Below are positions 1-5,145 of a DNA stretch of 5,145 bases, piece after piece. The notes under the pieces were generated by a model, which saw only the letters and a list, made by a program, of their open reading frames with translations, made no database searches and was not told the DNA's origin. The position numbers and the translations under genes are program-made. The DNA is taken from the NCBI GenBank assembly GCA_955651735.1, contig CATPAM010000386.1:1-5145 (forward strand). The letters run 5' to 3'. Position 1 is the stretch's first letter. Every line of letters starts with the position of its first letter. This DNA comes from Candidatus Acidiferrales bacterium. Lineage in GTDB: Bacteria; Acidobacteriota; Terriglobia; Acidiferrales; UBA7541.

Positions 1-331
1 ACCGCACGTCTCGCCGCGCAAATTTCAGACCGGATTGCAACGCTTCCACCGCTTCTTCCCGCCGCCCGGCTGTCGCATACACTTCCGCAAGATTCAAATA
101 AAGCTGCGCCTGATTGCGCTTCATGCGAACGGCCGCGTCGCACAGCCTTTCTGCTTCTCCAAATTTCTCTTCGGAGCGCGCCAGCACCACACCCAGATAG
201 GACATGTAGTAGGGATTATTTTTGTCCAGTTCGGCGGCGCGGCGCATGTGCGGCAGCGCTTTTACCGCATAGTCGTCACGCAAAAATGCCAGGCCTTGTT
301 TGAACTCGCGAAAAGCTTCTGTATCCAACAT
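1..331 (-). CDS. TPR-repeat protein, N-terminal part (runs off left edge)
   Basis: The first 110 codons of a tetratricopeptide-repeat protein are visible; the gene continues beyond base 1. The translation starts MLDTEAFREFKQG and forms about three 34-residue helix-turn-helix units, near residues 6-39, 41-74 and 75-108. TPR-consensus features include the A-A-L-D-x-x-x-P pattern (RAAELDKNNP, residues 31-40), YLGVVLA (45-51), the phrase YLNLAEVYATAGRREEAVEAL (78-98, here split as YLNLAEVY and GRREEAVEAL). The ATG at 331-329 is well supported: it has a strong GGAGGTGA four bases upstream, and an in-frame TAA lies a few codons further up, so the gene cannot start much earlier (an adjacent in-frame TTG is the only alternative). 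No signal peptide or membrane segment is seen in this part, so a cytoplasmic scaffold is plausible. TPRs mediate protein-protein contacts; the partner or any C-terminal domain cannot be judged from here. Confidence 0.85.
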   Translation of the reverse strand, partial: MLDTEAFREFKQGLAFLRDDYAVKALPHMRRAAELDKNNPYYMSYLGVVLARSEEKFGEAERLCDAAVRMKRNQAQLYLNLAEVYATAGRREEAVEALQSGLKFARRDVR

Positions 332-335
332 CAAT

Positions 336-343
336 TCACCTCC
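336..343 (-). promoter_or_regulatory. Ribosome binding site of the TPR gene
   Basis: On the minus strand the sequence reads GGAGGTGA followed by ATTG and then ATG. This is a near-perfect anti-Shine-Dalgarno match with a 4-nt spacer. It fixes the ATG at 331 (or the TTG directly before it) as the start. The TGA inside the site is also the stop codon of a weak upstream ORF (336-455). Confidence 0.8.
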
Positions 344-455
344 AGGGACTTAGAGGGATTTTGAGATTTCGCGGCGCAGCGCAAATCGGCATCGCCCGTT
401 CCGTGGGCACTTCCCCGAGGCGTTCCAGCAACGTGGGATGAGCCTGGGAGAGCAT
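336..455 (-). CDS. Possible 39-aa leader ORF ahead of the TPR gene (weak)
   Basis: A small ORF starts MLSQAHPTLLERLGEVP and ends in SPWR with its TGA inside the Shine-Dalgarno site of the TPR gene, 4 nt before that gene's ATG. The geometry would allow translational coupling. Against it: no clear ribosome binding site precedes its ATG, the product resembles no family I know, and random ORFs of this size are common in GC-rich DNA. It could also be a decayed 3' remnant of an older gene; the frame stays open only about 9 codons above the ATG before a stop. Hypothetical at best. Confidence 0.18.
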   Translation of the reverse strand: MLSQAHPTLLERLGEVPTERAMPICAAPRNLKIPLSPWR

Positions 456-613
456 GCAAGCGATTCTCGCGTCGCGGTTGTTTATTCATCCCTGCTTAGG
501 GAAGCTACGCGGAATGCTTGCATCAATCTACTGACCGGTGGTCCAGTCTTGGGACAGCGCGCAAAACCCGCAGTAAAGTTTGCGGCTGGCCGTGCTGCCG
601 GGTCACCTGGACG
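344..613. other. Intergenic region with several inverted repeats, no confident gene
   Basis: About 270 bases separate the TPR gene from the 3' end of the DUF2252 gene. Translations on both strands resemble no known family. One short minus-strand frame ending near 526 reads YCGFCALSQDWTTGQ, with a CxxC-like pair, but a stop cuts it off after about 22 codons, so it is at most a remnant. The region contains a long imperfect inverted repeat (454-523), a small GTCC/GGAC hairpin (541-555) and a CGCAAA/TTTGCG hairpin (560-584). The TPR gene promoter is probably here, but I see no convincing -35/-10 pair. A small structured RNA is possible but unproven. Confidence 0.5.
454..523. repeat. Imperfect inverted repeat with nested hairpin
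   Basis: ATGCAAGC at 454-461 is matched by its reverse complement GCTTGCAT at 516-523. The pairing extends inward imperfectly, GATTCTCGCG (462-471) against CGCGGAAT (508-515). The roughly 36-nt inner part holds a further CCCT-GCTT-AGGG hairpin at 490-501. Together they could fold as a stem-loop of about 70 nt in RNA, or form a cruciform. There is no U-run after it in either direction, so it does not look like an intrinsic terminator. Confidence 0.5.
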
Positions 614-664
614 CCCTAAAAACGCCTGCCGCCCCGTGCGCCCCGCGAAGCGCGCATTTTAGGG
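614..664. repeat. Palindromic (REP-like) element at the 3' end of the DUF2252 gene
   Basis: CCCTAAAA at 614-621 and TTTTAGGG at 657-664 are perfect inverted repeats. They continue inward with one bulge as ACGC (622-625) and GCGCA (652-656). The GC-rich centre contains a second small pairing, GTGCGC with GCGCAT. The TAG that ends the DUF2252 ORF is in the left arm (616-618), and a TAA in a second minus-strand frame is in the right arm (659-661). On the minus strand the element could also act as a stem-loop transcription end, although it lacks a trailing U-tract beyond the stem. Whether it recurs elsewhere in the genome cannot be seen from this window. Confidence 0.55.
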
Positions 665-1644
665 GAGCCAAGATCGCGTTTTACCTGCGGGATCGCGCCC
701 GCTCGCGAAATGCATGTTCGCGGTTTCCCACCCCATGCAATAAAGCAAGCGTCACGCTCCGCAGGCAGGGAAGCGATCTCAATCCGCGAACAATCTGGGG
801 CCAGCCGCCGCACCAGCCAGTGCCCGTGGAATCGCACGCACGGATCCTGCACGCGAATCGCGCTTTGCACCAGCTTCGGGCCGTACAGATTTACCGCCGA
901 GTCTCCGCGATACCAGGCCCACGCGGAGGTGCGAATCGCCTTCGCTTCCCGCGCGACGTACGCGCCCTTCCACGACGACAGCGCAAGAATTCGCGGATGC
1001 CCGAGGCTGCCCAATCCCGCGATCCGGCGCTTCAGCACGTACTCAGGGTGAGGATTTGGAAACGATGCCTCCAGCAGGCGCCGCAATTCCGCGGGCGGCT
1101 TCGCGGTGTAGGGCGGATTTCGCGTCATCTTCGCCCAGAAGTGCACGGGGTCGCGCAGCTTGCTGAGCGCCATCAGCCGCAGCCACTGGTGATGTTCCGC
1201 TAAAATGAATGCCTGGCCGCCGTCGTTTAGCGCATCGCGGTAGCCTTCTTCAATCGCCTCCGCGGCTTCTCGCTTCGGCAGCCCCAAATGCTCGCCGGAA
1301 ATCGCGAGGTATGCGCTGGTGCTCAGGCGAATCAGATCCAGCGTGTATGGTCCGGGCCACGCTTCGTCCAGATCATTCACGCCCCAGATGAGCCGGCCCT
1401 CCTGGTCGCGCCAGGTGCCGAAATTTTCGATGTGCAGATCGCCGACCGCCAGCACCTTAGGCGCGCTGGCCACGTCCACACAATGCGCATACCACAGTTG
1501 CAGCCAGCGGTAAAATGTGGCGCGAAAAAAAGCGAATGGTGATTCCGCCATGTGCGCGTGTTTTAGCGCGACGTCGCGGCGCACCAGCGGAATTTGCTTC
1601 GCGAGCCAGCGCTCGAAATCGCGGGTCGCCTTTATGATGTCCAT
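616..1644 (-). CDS. DUF2252 family kinase-like protein, C-terminus altered
   Basis: A 342-residue protein of the DUF2252 family (Pfam PF10009), whose fold is distantly like aminoglycoside-phosphotransferase kinases; its substrate is unknown. Family landmarks in order are: M-A-E-S-P-F-A-F-F-R at residues 32-41; the catalytic-loop-like GDLHIENFG at 68-76; the metal-site-like NDLDEAWPGPY at 90-100; RIAGLGSLG at 207-215; AREAKA at 231-236; and FHGHWLVRRL at 272-281 followed by SRIEIASLPAERD. After residue 299 the frame loses family similarity. The next frame encodes LLYCMGWETANMHFAS (748-701), which matches the family, and the original frame then regains it with AIPQVKRDL (317-325). Two compensating indels are implied. 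The final residues (about 329-342) come from a palindromic element, so the family's usual end (about 25-40 more residues by recall) is missing. No signal peptide is seen. It starts 12 nt after the glyA stop without a visible Shine-Dalgarno, suggesting coupled translation. It may be a functional variant, a decaying gene or an artefact of base-calling errors. Confidence 0.85.
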   Translation of the reverse strand: MDIIKATRDFERWLAKQIPLVRRDVALKHAHMAESPFAFFRATFYRWLQLWYAHCVDVASAPKVLAVGDLHIENFGTWRDQEGRLIWGVNDLDEAWPGPYTLDLIRLSTSAYLAISGEHLGLPKREAAEAIEEGYRDALNDGGQAFILAEHHQWLRLMALSKLRDPVHFWAKMTRNPPYTAKPPAELRRLLEASFPNPHPEYVLKRRIAGLGSLGHPRILALSSWKGAYVAREAKAIRTSAWAWYRGDSAVNLYGPKLVQSAIRVQDPCVRFHGHWLVRRLAPDCSRIEIASLPAERDACFIAWGGKPRTCISRAGAIPQVKRDLGSPKMRASRGARGGRRF

Positions 1645-1656
1645 CAGCAGCGTACG

Positions 1657-2964
1657 CTAAACGTGCGCGAATCCGGCGCGGCTCGGCGCGCCTTTCAAGC
1701 GCGATTCGTAGATGGGGAAGCGCGCGGCGAGCTCCGCCACTTGCTTGCGCACACGCTGCTCCACGGCGGCATCGCCGATGTGGCCGAGGACTTCCGCGAT
1801 CCACGCGCCGATCTGCTCCATTTCCGGCTCGCGCATGCCGCGCGTGGTGATCGAGGGGCCGCCCAGGCGGATTCCGCCGGCCTTCATGGGCGGCAGCGGA
1901 TCGAACGGGATGGCGTTTTTGTTTACCGTGATTCCGGCGCGATCCAGCGCTTTTTCCGCGTCACTGCCGGTCAAACCGCGCGAGTGCAGCTCGATCAGGA
2001 AAAGGTGATTGTCCGTTCCACCGCTCACGATGCGGAATCCCTGCTTGGCGATGGACGCCGCGAGCGCCCGCGCGTTGGCGACAACTTGCCTCTGGTATTC
2101 GCGGAAGGACGGCTCCATAGCCTCTTTCAGGCACACGGCTTTTGCGGCGATGGTATGCACCAGCGGGCCGCCTTGCATGCCGGGGAAGGTGAGCCGGTCC
2201 AGCTCCTTCGCATAGGCGGCGCGGGAAAGCACCATTCCGGCGCGCGGACCGCGCAGCGTTTTGTGCGTTGTGGTGGAGACGATGTCAGCGTGCGGCACAG
2301 GGCTGGGGTGCAAGCCCGCGGCGACCAGGCCGGCAATGTGCGCCATGTCGACAAAGAAAATCGCGTCCACGGCCTTGGCGACTTTGCCCATGCGCTCGAA
2401 CTCGATGACGCGCGAATACGCGCTGGCTCCCGCCACGATCATGCGCGGCTTGTGCTCGTGCGCCAGCTTTTCGATTTCGTCGTAATCGATGCGCTCGTCT
2501 TCCTGGCGCACGCCGTAAGCGATGAACTTGTACATGCGTCCCGAAAAATTCAGCGGGTGCCCGTGCGTCAGGTGACCGCCATGCGACAAGTTCATGCCCA
2601 GCACGGTGTCGCCGGGCTTCAGCGTGGCCATGTACACCGCGATGTTTGCGGAGGTTCCGGAATGCGCTTGCACGTTGGCGTGTTCCGCGCCAAATAATTC
2701 CTTAGCGCGATCGATGGCCAGTTGCTCGACCTTGTCGGCGTACTCGCAGCCGCCGTAGTAGCGCTTGCCCGGATAGCCCTCCGCGTACTTGTTGGTGAAA
2801 ATCGAGCCCATGGCCTCCAGCACCGCTTCGGAGACCAGGTTCTCCGAAGGAATCAGCTCCAAAGTAGTAGCCTGGCGCTTCGCTTCGTCGCGCAGCAGTT
2901 GGGCGATCTGCGGATCGACTGCATCGAGCGGCCGGTTCATGCGGTCGTTAGCATCGGTAGTCAT
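1657..2964 (-). CDS. glyA: Serine hydroxymethyltransferase
   Basis: A full-length 435-residue SHMT (EC 2.1.2.1). It is a cytoplasmic PLP enzyme that interconverts serine plus tetrahydrofolate with glycine plus 5,10-methylene-THF, the main one-carbon entry point. Hallmarks are LIPSENLVS (37-45), [13 protein letters not shown] (60-72), [10 protein letters not shown] (98-107), the cofactor-contacting [12 protein letters not shown] (206-217; D206, H209) and the PLP-lysine motif [12 protein letters not shown] (230-241) with K235 as the Schiff-base lysine. [13 protein letters not shown] (364-376) carries the substrate-carboxylate arginine, R366. All catalytic residues I can place are present, and the length is close to the usual 415-435. 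The ATG at 2964-2962 has a moderate GGGGA site 7 nt upstream; an in-frame ATG at codon 9 is the alternative, but the N-terminal extension is short and unremarkable. It probably leads an operon with the DUF2252 gene. A plus-strand ORF across most of this gene is its antisense shadow. Confidence 0.98.
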   Translation of the reverse strand: MTTDANDRMNRPLDAVDPQIAQLLRDEAKRQATTLELIPSENLVSEAVLEAMGSIFTNKYAEGYPGKRYYGGCEYADKVEQLAIDRAKELFGAEHANVQAHSGTSANIAVYMATLKPGDTVLGMNLSHGGHLTHGHPLNFSGRMYKFIAYGVRQEDERIDYDEIEKLAHEHKPRMIVAGASAYSRVIEFERMGKVAKAVDAIFFVDMAHIAGLVAAGLHPSPVPHADIVSTTTHKTLRGPRAGMVLSRAAYAKELDRLTFPGMQGGPLVHTIAAKAVCLKEAMEPSFREYQRQVVANARALAASIAKQGFRIVSGGTDNHLFLIELHSRGLTGSDAEKALDRAGITVNKNAIPFDPLPPMKAGGIRLGGPSITTRGMREPEMEQIGAWIAEVLGHIGDAAVEQRVRKQVAELAARFPIYESRLKGAPSRAGFAHV

Positions 2965-3011
2965 GGTTTAGTCCCCAGATTTGGCGGACTCCATCTTACA
3001 CCGGAGAATTA

Positions 3012-3058
3012 ATGTAGCGCCGTCCCTTTAGGACGGCATCCTCGGCCGGCGGAAGCCC
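3012..3058. repeat. REP-like hairpin element
   Basis: GCCGTCC at 3019-3025 and GGACGGC at 3031-3037 form a perfect 7-bp stem around a 5-nt CTTTA loop. It is preceded by ATGTAGC and followed by a second small hairpin, GGC-GGAA-GCC, with a GNRA tetraloop (3048-3057). The layout ATGTAGCGCCG-hairpin resembles short extragenic palindromes that I recall as abundant in Acidobacteriota chromosomes. There is no T-tract, and it lies between two divergent genes, so termination is an unlikely role. Its copy number cannot be judged here. Confidence 0.55.
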
Positions 3059-3185
3059 CGGACTTCTAGTTTATCCTGAGCCTCGGCGTCCGATGAGCTG
3101 CAGTTTATCTTCCGTTTAGACTTGCCGCGATAGCTTCTTTCGCTGACGGAGAGCCAACGTATCGAACAAGGATATTCCGTCGCAA

Positions 3186-3192
3186 GGGAGGG
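3186..3192 (+). promoter_or_regulatory. Ribosome binding site of the beta-propeller gene
   Basis: GGGAGGG is followed by a 5-nt spacer (TTCGC) and the ATG at 3198. This strong match fixes the start and places a typical signal peptide at the N-terminus. Confidence 0.8.
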
Positions 3193-3197
3193 TTCGC

Positions 3198-4253
3198 ATG
3201 AGGTCTTATCGTGTCGGACGTCTTGCAAATGGCGTGCTGGTGATCCTGCTGGGTGCTTTCTCGCTGCTGATGGCGGCCGCGCCTGGCTATCACCTGCTGA
3301 AGAAATACAGCTTCGGCGCAGCGGAGGGGAGCACTCGCGAGTACTTTGACTACATCACGGTCGATTCCGCCGCGCGCCGCGTGTACCTTTCCCATGGCAC
3401 GGAAATCAAGGTCATCGACGCCGACAGCGGCGCGCTGATCGCCAACATCACCGGTTTGAAGCAAGATCACGGCGTCGCCGTGGCCAGCGAGTTTGGCCGC
3501 GGCTTCATCAGCGACGGCGCGCAGGGCAAGGTGATCATTTTCGATCTAACGAGCCTCAAGGTGACCGGCGAAGCCCAGGCCGACAAGGACGCCGACAGCA
3601 TCGTTTACGATCCTTTCTCGAAGCGTGTCTTCGTGATGAATGGCGATCCGCACAGCTCCACGGTGATCGACGCCAAGAGTGGCAGCGTGGTGGGGACCAT
3701 CGATCTTGGTGGCGGCCCGGAGTTTGCCGTGGCCGATGGCAACGGAACTGTTTACGTCAATCTGGAAGATAAGAGCGAACTTGTGGCCATTGATTCCCGC
3801 ACGCTAAAGATCAAATCGCGCTGGCCGCTCTCTCCCGCCGGAGCGCCTACGGCTCTCGCCATGGATGTTCCGCACCACCGGCTGTTCAGCGCAGGGCGCA
3901 ATCCCCAGATGCTCGTGGTGCTGGACTCCGACAGCGGAAAGGTGCTCCAGTCATTCCCCATTTCCGCTGGCGTGGATGCCGCCGCCTTCGAGCCCGGAAC
4001 CGGGCTGCTCTTCGTCTCTACGCGCGAGGGTATGGTCCACGTATTCCACGAAGACTCCCCCGACAAGTTCAGCGAAGCCGAAACCATCAAGACCGAATAC
4101 GGCGCCAAAACAATGGGCCTCGACACCAAGACGCACAACCTGTTCCTGGACACGGCGGACTTTGCTCCGGCACCAGCCCCCACTGCGGAGCGGCCGCACC
4201 CGCAGCGCCCGGCGATTCAAGGAACGTTCCACGTGCTGGTTTACGGGCGGTGA
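3198..4253 (+). CDS. Secreted YncE/YVTN-type beta-propeller protein
   Basis: A complete 351-residue protein with a Sec-type signal peptide: positive n-region (MRSYRVGR), hydrophobic core GVLVILLGAFSLLM (12-25) and likely cleavage after AAA (26-28). The mature part is a YncE-like (YVTN / cytochrome-D1-like) propeller made of repeating strands of the form 'V-x-V-I-D-x-x-S-G-x-x'. Examples are KVIDADSGALIANI (71-84), VIIFDLTSLKV (112-122), STVIDAKSGSVVGTI (154-168), LVAIDSRTLKI (195-205) and MLVVLDSDSGKVL (238-250). Linking strands of the type RVYLSHG, RVFVMNG and LLFVSTRE occur in each blade. A proline-rich segment, FAPAPAPTAERPHP (322-335), precedes a conserved-looking closing strand, GTFHVLVYGR, that probably seals the propeller. 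It is presumably periplasmic or surface-exposed; such proteins bind ligands or partners and no enzymatic residues can be assigned. It stands alone on the plus strand, divergent from glyA and convergent with the phosphoesterase. Confidence 0.88.
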   Translation: MRSYRVGRLANGVLVILLGAFSLLMAAAPGYHLLKKYSFGAAEGSTREYFDYITVDSAARRVYLSHGTEIKVIDADSGALIANITGLKQDHGVAVASEFGRGFISDGAQGKVIIFDLTSLKVTGEAQADKDADSIVYDPFSKRVFVMNGDPHSSTVIDAKSGSVVGTIDLGGGPEFAVADGNGTVYVNLEDKSELVAIDSRTLKIKSRWPLSPAGAPTALAMDVPHHRLFSAGRNPQMLVVLDSDSGKVLQSFPISAGVDAAAFEPGTGLLFVSTREGMVHVFHEDSPDKFSEAETIKTEYGAKTMGLDTKTHNLFLDTADFAPAPAPTAERPHPQRPAIQGTFHVLVYGR

Positions 4254-4277
4254 CGGAGCTTCCGGTCTTGGTGCTGA

Positions 4278-5145
4278 CTAGCAGAGACCGCTGGGGCGAG
4301 CGGCGGTACCGGATTCCTGAGCGGGAACGGTCTGGGTGGTTGGCAGGGTGTAGGGTGTGGTTCCGGCCAGGTTCGCGATGCATTGCTGGATCACCTGGGG
4401 AACGGCGGAAAGTGTGGAAGGTAAATTCGGAATCGACTGGTCTGGCTTCTTGAAATTGAGCGCGCTGGTTAGATCGCCGACCATGGCGCGGCGCCAGGCG
4501 CTCAAATTGGGTACTTCGGCGCCGAAGCGAGTCTCCAGGAATCGCAACAGGGAAGTGTGATCGAAGAGGTCGGAGGACACGAAGCCGCCGCGACTGAACG
4601 GCGAGACGATCAGCATGGCGATACGAAAACCCAATCCAATCGGGCCGGTTATCGCGGAACTGCCGATTACGGTGGGGTCCGGTACCGCGGGCGCGGTGAC
4701 ATATTCGCCGGGCGTGCCGGGAGGCGCGGTTACTGGAGCGACGTGATCAAAAAATCCGCCATTTTCATCGTAGGTGACCAACAAAAGCGTCTTTGCCCAC
4801 AGTGCGGGGTTCGCCGTTAAAGCACTGATGATGAGTGAAAGAGTGTTCTCACCAAAAATGGAAGGCGAAGGCGGATGGTCCGAGGTCACGACCGATCCCA
4901 CCAGCCAGGAGACTTGCGGCAAATTGCCCGAGACCAGGTCGGCCAGGAAGTCCGCGGGAAACTGAGGGCGGAAGGCGTTTTGATGCAGCACCGAGGCCGG
5001 ATCCTGAAAATTCTTGAAGTAGGAAAGAACATTGTCTGAGAGAATCCCGCCGAGAACCGTTTCATCCGGTGACGAGTAAACTTTCCAGGAAATCCCCCGA
5101 GCCTGGAGTTGCTCCGGCATGGTTGGGTAGGTGAGACGGCCGTAA
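4278..5145 (-). CDS. Phosphoesterase (phospholipase C / AcpA-type), C-terminal part
   Basis: A partial gene that enters from the right edge. The frame is open through base 5145, and the residues before the internal ATG at 5120 (YGRLTYPT) fit the family, so that ATG is not the start. The 288 visible residues are the C-terminal half of a PF04185 phosphoesterase, the family of non-haemolytic phospholipases C and AcpA acid phosphatases. Numbered from the Met at 5120, motifs are TMPEQL-x4-ISWKVY (start), SDHPPSPSIFGEN (80-92), NPALWAKTLLLVTYDENGG (104-122, core TYDENGG), FFDHVAP (123-129), PPGTPGEY (133-140) and RIAMLIVSPFSRGG (166-179), then FDHTSLLRFLETRFG (186-200). The SDHP and DENGGFFDH histidines and acids belong to the metal-binding active site in this family. 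No C-terminal DUF756 domain follows; the protein ends in a Ser/Thr/Pro-rich tail, as in the shorter AcpA-like members. Export is usual for the family, but the N-terminus is outside the window. Substrate (phospholipid or phosphomonoester) is not decidable. Confidence 0.9.
   Translation of the reverse strand, partial: YGRLTYPTMPEQLQARGISWKVYSSPDETVLGGILSDNVLSYFKNFQDPASVLHQNAFRPQFPADFLADLVSGNLPQVSWLVGSVVTSDHPPSPSIFGENTLSLIISALTANPALWAKTLLLVTYDENGGFFDHVAPVTAPPGTPGEYVTAPAVPDPTVIGSSAITGPIGLGFRIAMLIVSPFSRGGFVSSDLFDHTSLLRFLETRFGAEVPNLSAWRRAMVGDLTSALNFKKPDQSIPNLPSTLSAVPQVIQQCIANLAGTTPYTLPTTQTVPAQESGTAARPSGLC

Larger units (their letters stand above)
2965..3197. promoter_or_regulatory. Divergent intergenic region between glyA and the beta-propeller gene
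   Basis: This 233-nt stretch must hold the promoters for glyA (minus) and for the propeller gene (plus). I see no clean sigma-70 pair. For glyA a TGTAAGAT block about 30 nt upstream of the ATG (near 2994-3001) resembles an extended -10 but lacks a good -35. For the propeller gene a GATATT at 3171-3176 is a weak -10 candidate without a matching -35. No riboswitch fold (glycine or THF class) was recognisable ahead of glyA. A REP-like hairpin occupies 3012-3058. The 66-codon minus-strand ORF in this area (3028-3228) has no family resemblance and crosses the propeller start, so it is not annotated. Confidence 0.6.

Noticed and set aside
35..364. Plus-strand ORF of 109 codons at the left edge
   Set aside because: The minus strand encodes clear TPR units with a strong ribosome binding site; the plus-strand product has no recognisable family.
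526..600. Short minus-strand frame with YCGFCALSQDW, suggesting a zinc-ribbon-like end
   Set aside because: It is only about 22 codons between stops, with no start or ribosome binding site and a single CxxC-like pair; no family can be assigned.
580..1203. Plus-strand ORF of 207 codons opposite the DUF2252 gene
   Set aside because: It is arginine-rich shadow sequence. The minus strand carries the family motifs (GDLHIENFG, NDLDEA).
1594..2697. Long plus-strand ORF (367 codons) antisense to glyA
   Set aside because: The opposite strand carries an unmistakable full-length SHMT with all catalytic motifs. The antisense translation is rich in Arg/His/Ala, matches no family and is a typical mirror frame in GC-rich DNA.
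3752..4232. Minus-strand ORFs inside the propeller gene
   Set aside because: They overlap a well-supported secreted propeller gene and show no family motifs or ribosome binding site.
4254..4277. Possible bidirectional terminator between the convergent propeller and phosphoesterase genes
   Set aside because: Only a 4-bp CGGA-GCT-TCCG pairing is present, with no T-tract on either side, which is too weak to call.
1..5145. CRISPR array, tRNA, rRNA, transposase or phage gene
   Set aside because: No regularly spaced direct repeats, cloverleaf, rRNA segment or transposase/integrase motif was found on either strand.

Overview
This is a chromosomal window from a GC-rich bacterium. I infer Acidobacteriota (Terriglobia-like soil lineages). 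The grounds are a YncE-like beta-propeller of a type I associate with that phylum, a DUF2252 protein placed directly behind glyA, a phospholipase-C/AcpA-type phosphoesterase, and short REP-like palindromes between genes. No rRNA, tRNA or marker gene is present to confirm this, so the assignment rests on protein style and recall.

Layout. Position 1-331 (minus) is the N-terminal 110 codons of a TPR-repeat protein that runs off the left edge, with an excellent ribosome binding site. Positions 344-613 hold no convincing gene but contain several inverted repeats and one weak 39-codon ORF. At 614-664 lies a palindromic element that overlaps the 3' end of the next gene. Positions 616-1644 (minus) encode a DUF2252 kinase-like protein whose C-terminus looks damaged. 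Positions 1657-2964 (minus) are glyA, serine hydroxymethyltransferase, 12 nt upstream of the DUF2252 start and probably in one operon with it. Positions 2965-3197 are a divergent intergenic region with a REP-like hairpin. Positions 3198-4253 (plus) encode a secreted YncE-like seven-blade-type beta-propeller. Positions 4278-5145 (minus) are the C-terminal part of a phosphoesterase (PF04185 type) that runs off the right edge and converges on the propeller gene with a 24-nt gap.

The genes do not form an obvious joint pathway. glyA is one-carbon housekeeping, the propeller and phosphoesterase are probably envelope or exported proteins, and the TPR and DUF2252 proteins have no defined substrate. 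I found no convincing new defence, mobile or biosynthetic system. The most informative observation is in the DUF2252 gene. A 16-codon stretch of the conserved family sequence (core MGWETANMH) is in another reading frame, flanked by family-like sequence in the annotated frame. This implies two compensating indels. The gene then ends inside a palindromic element that supplies the stop codon.
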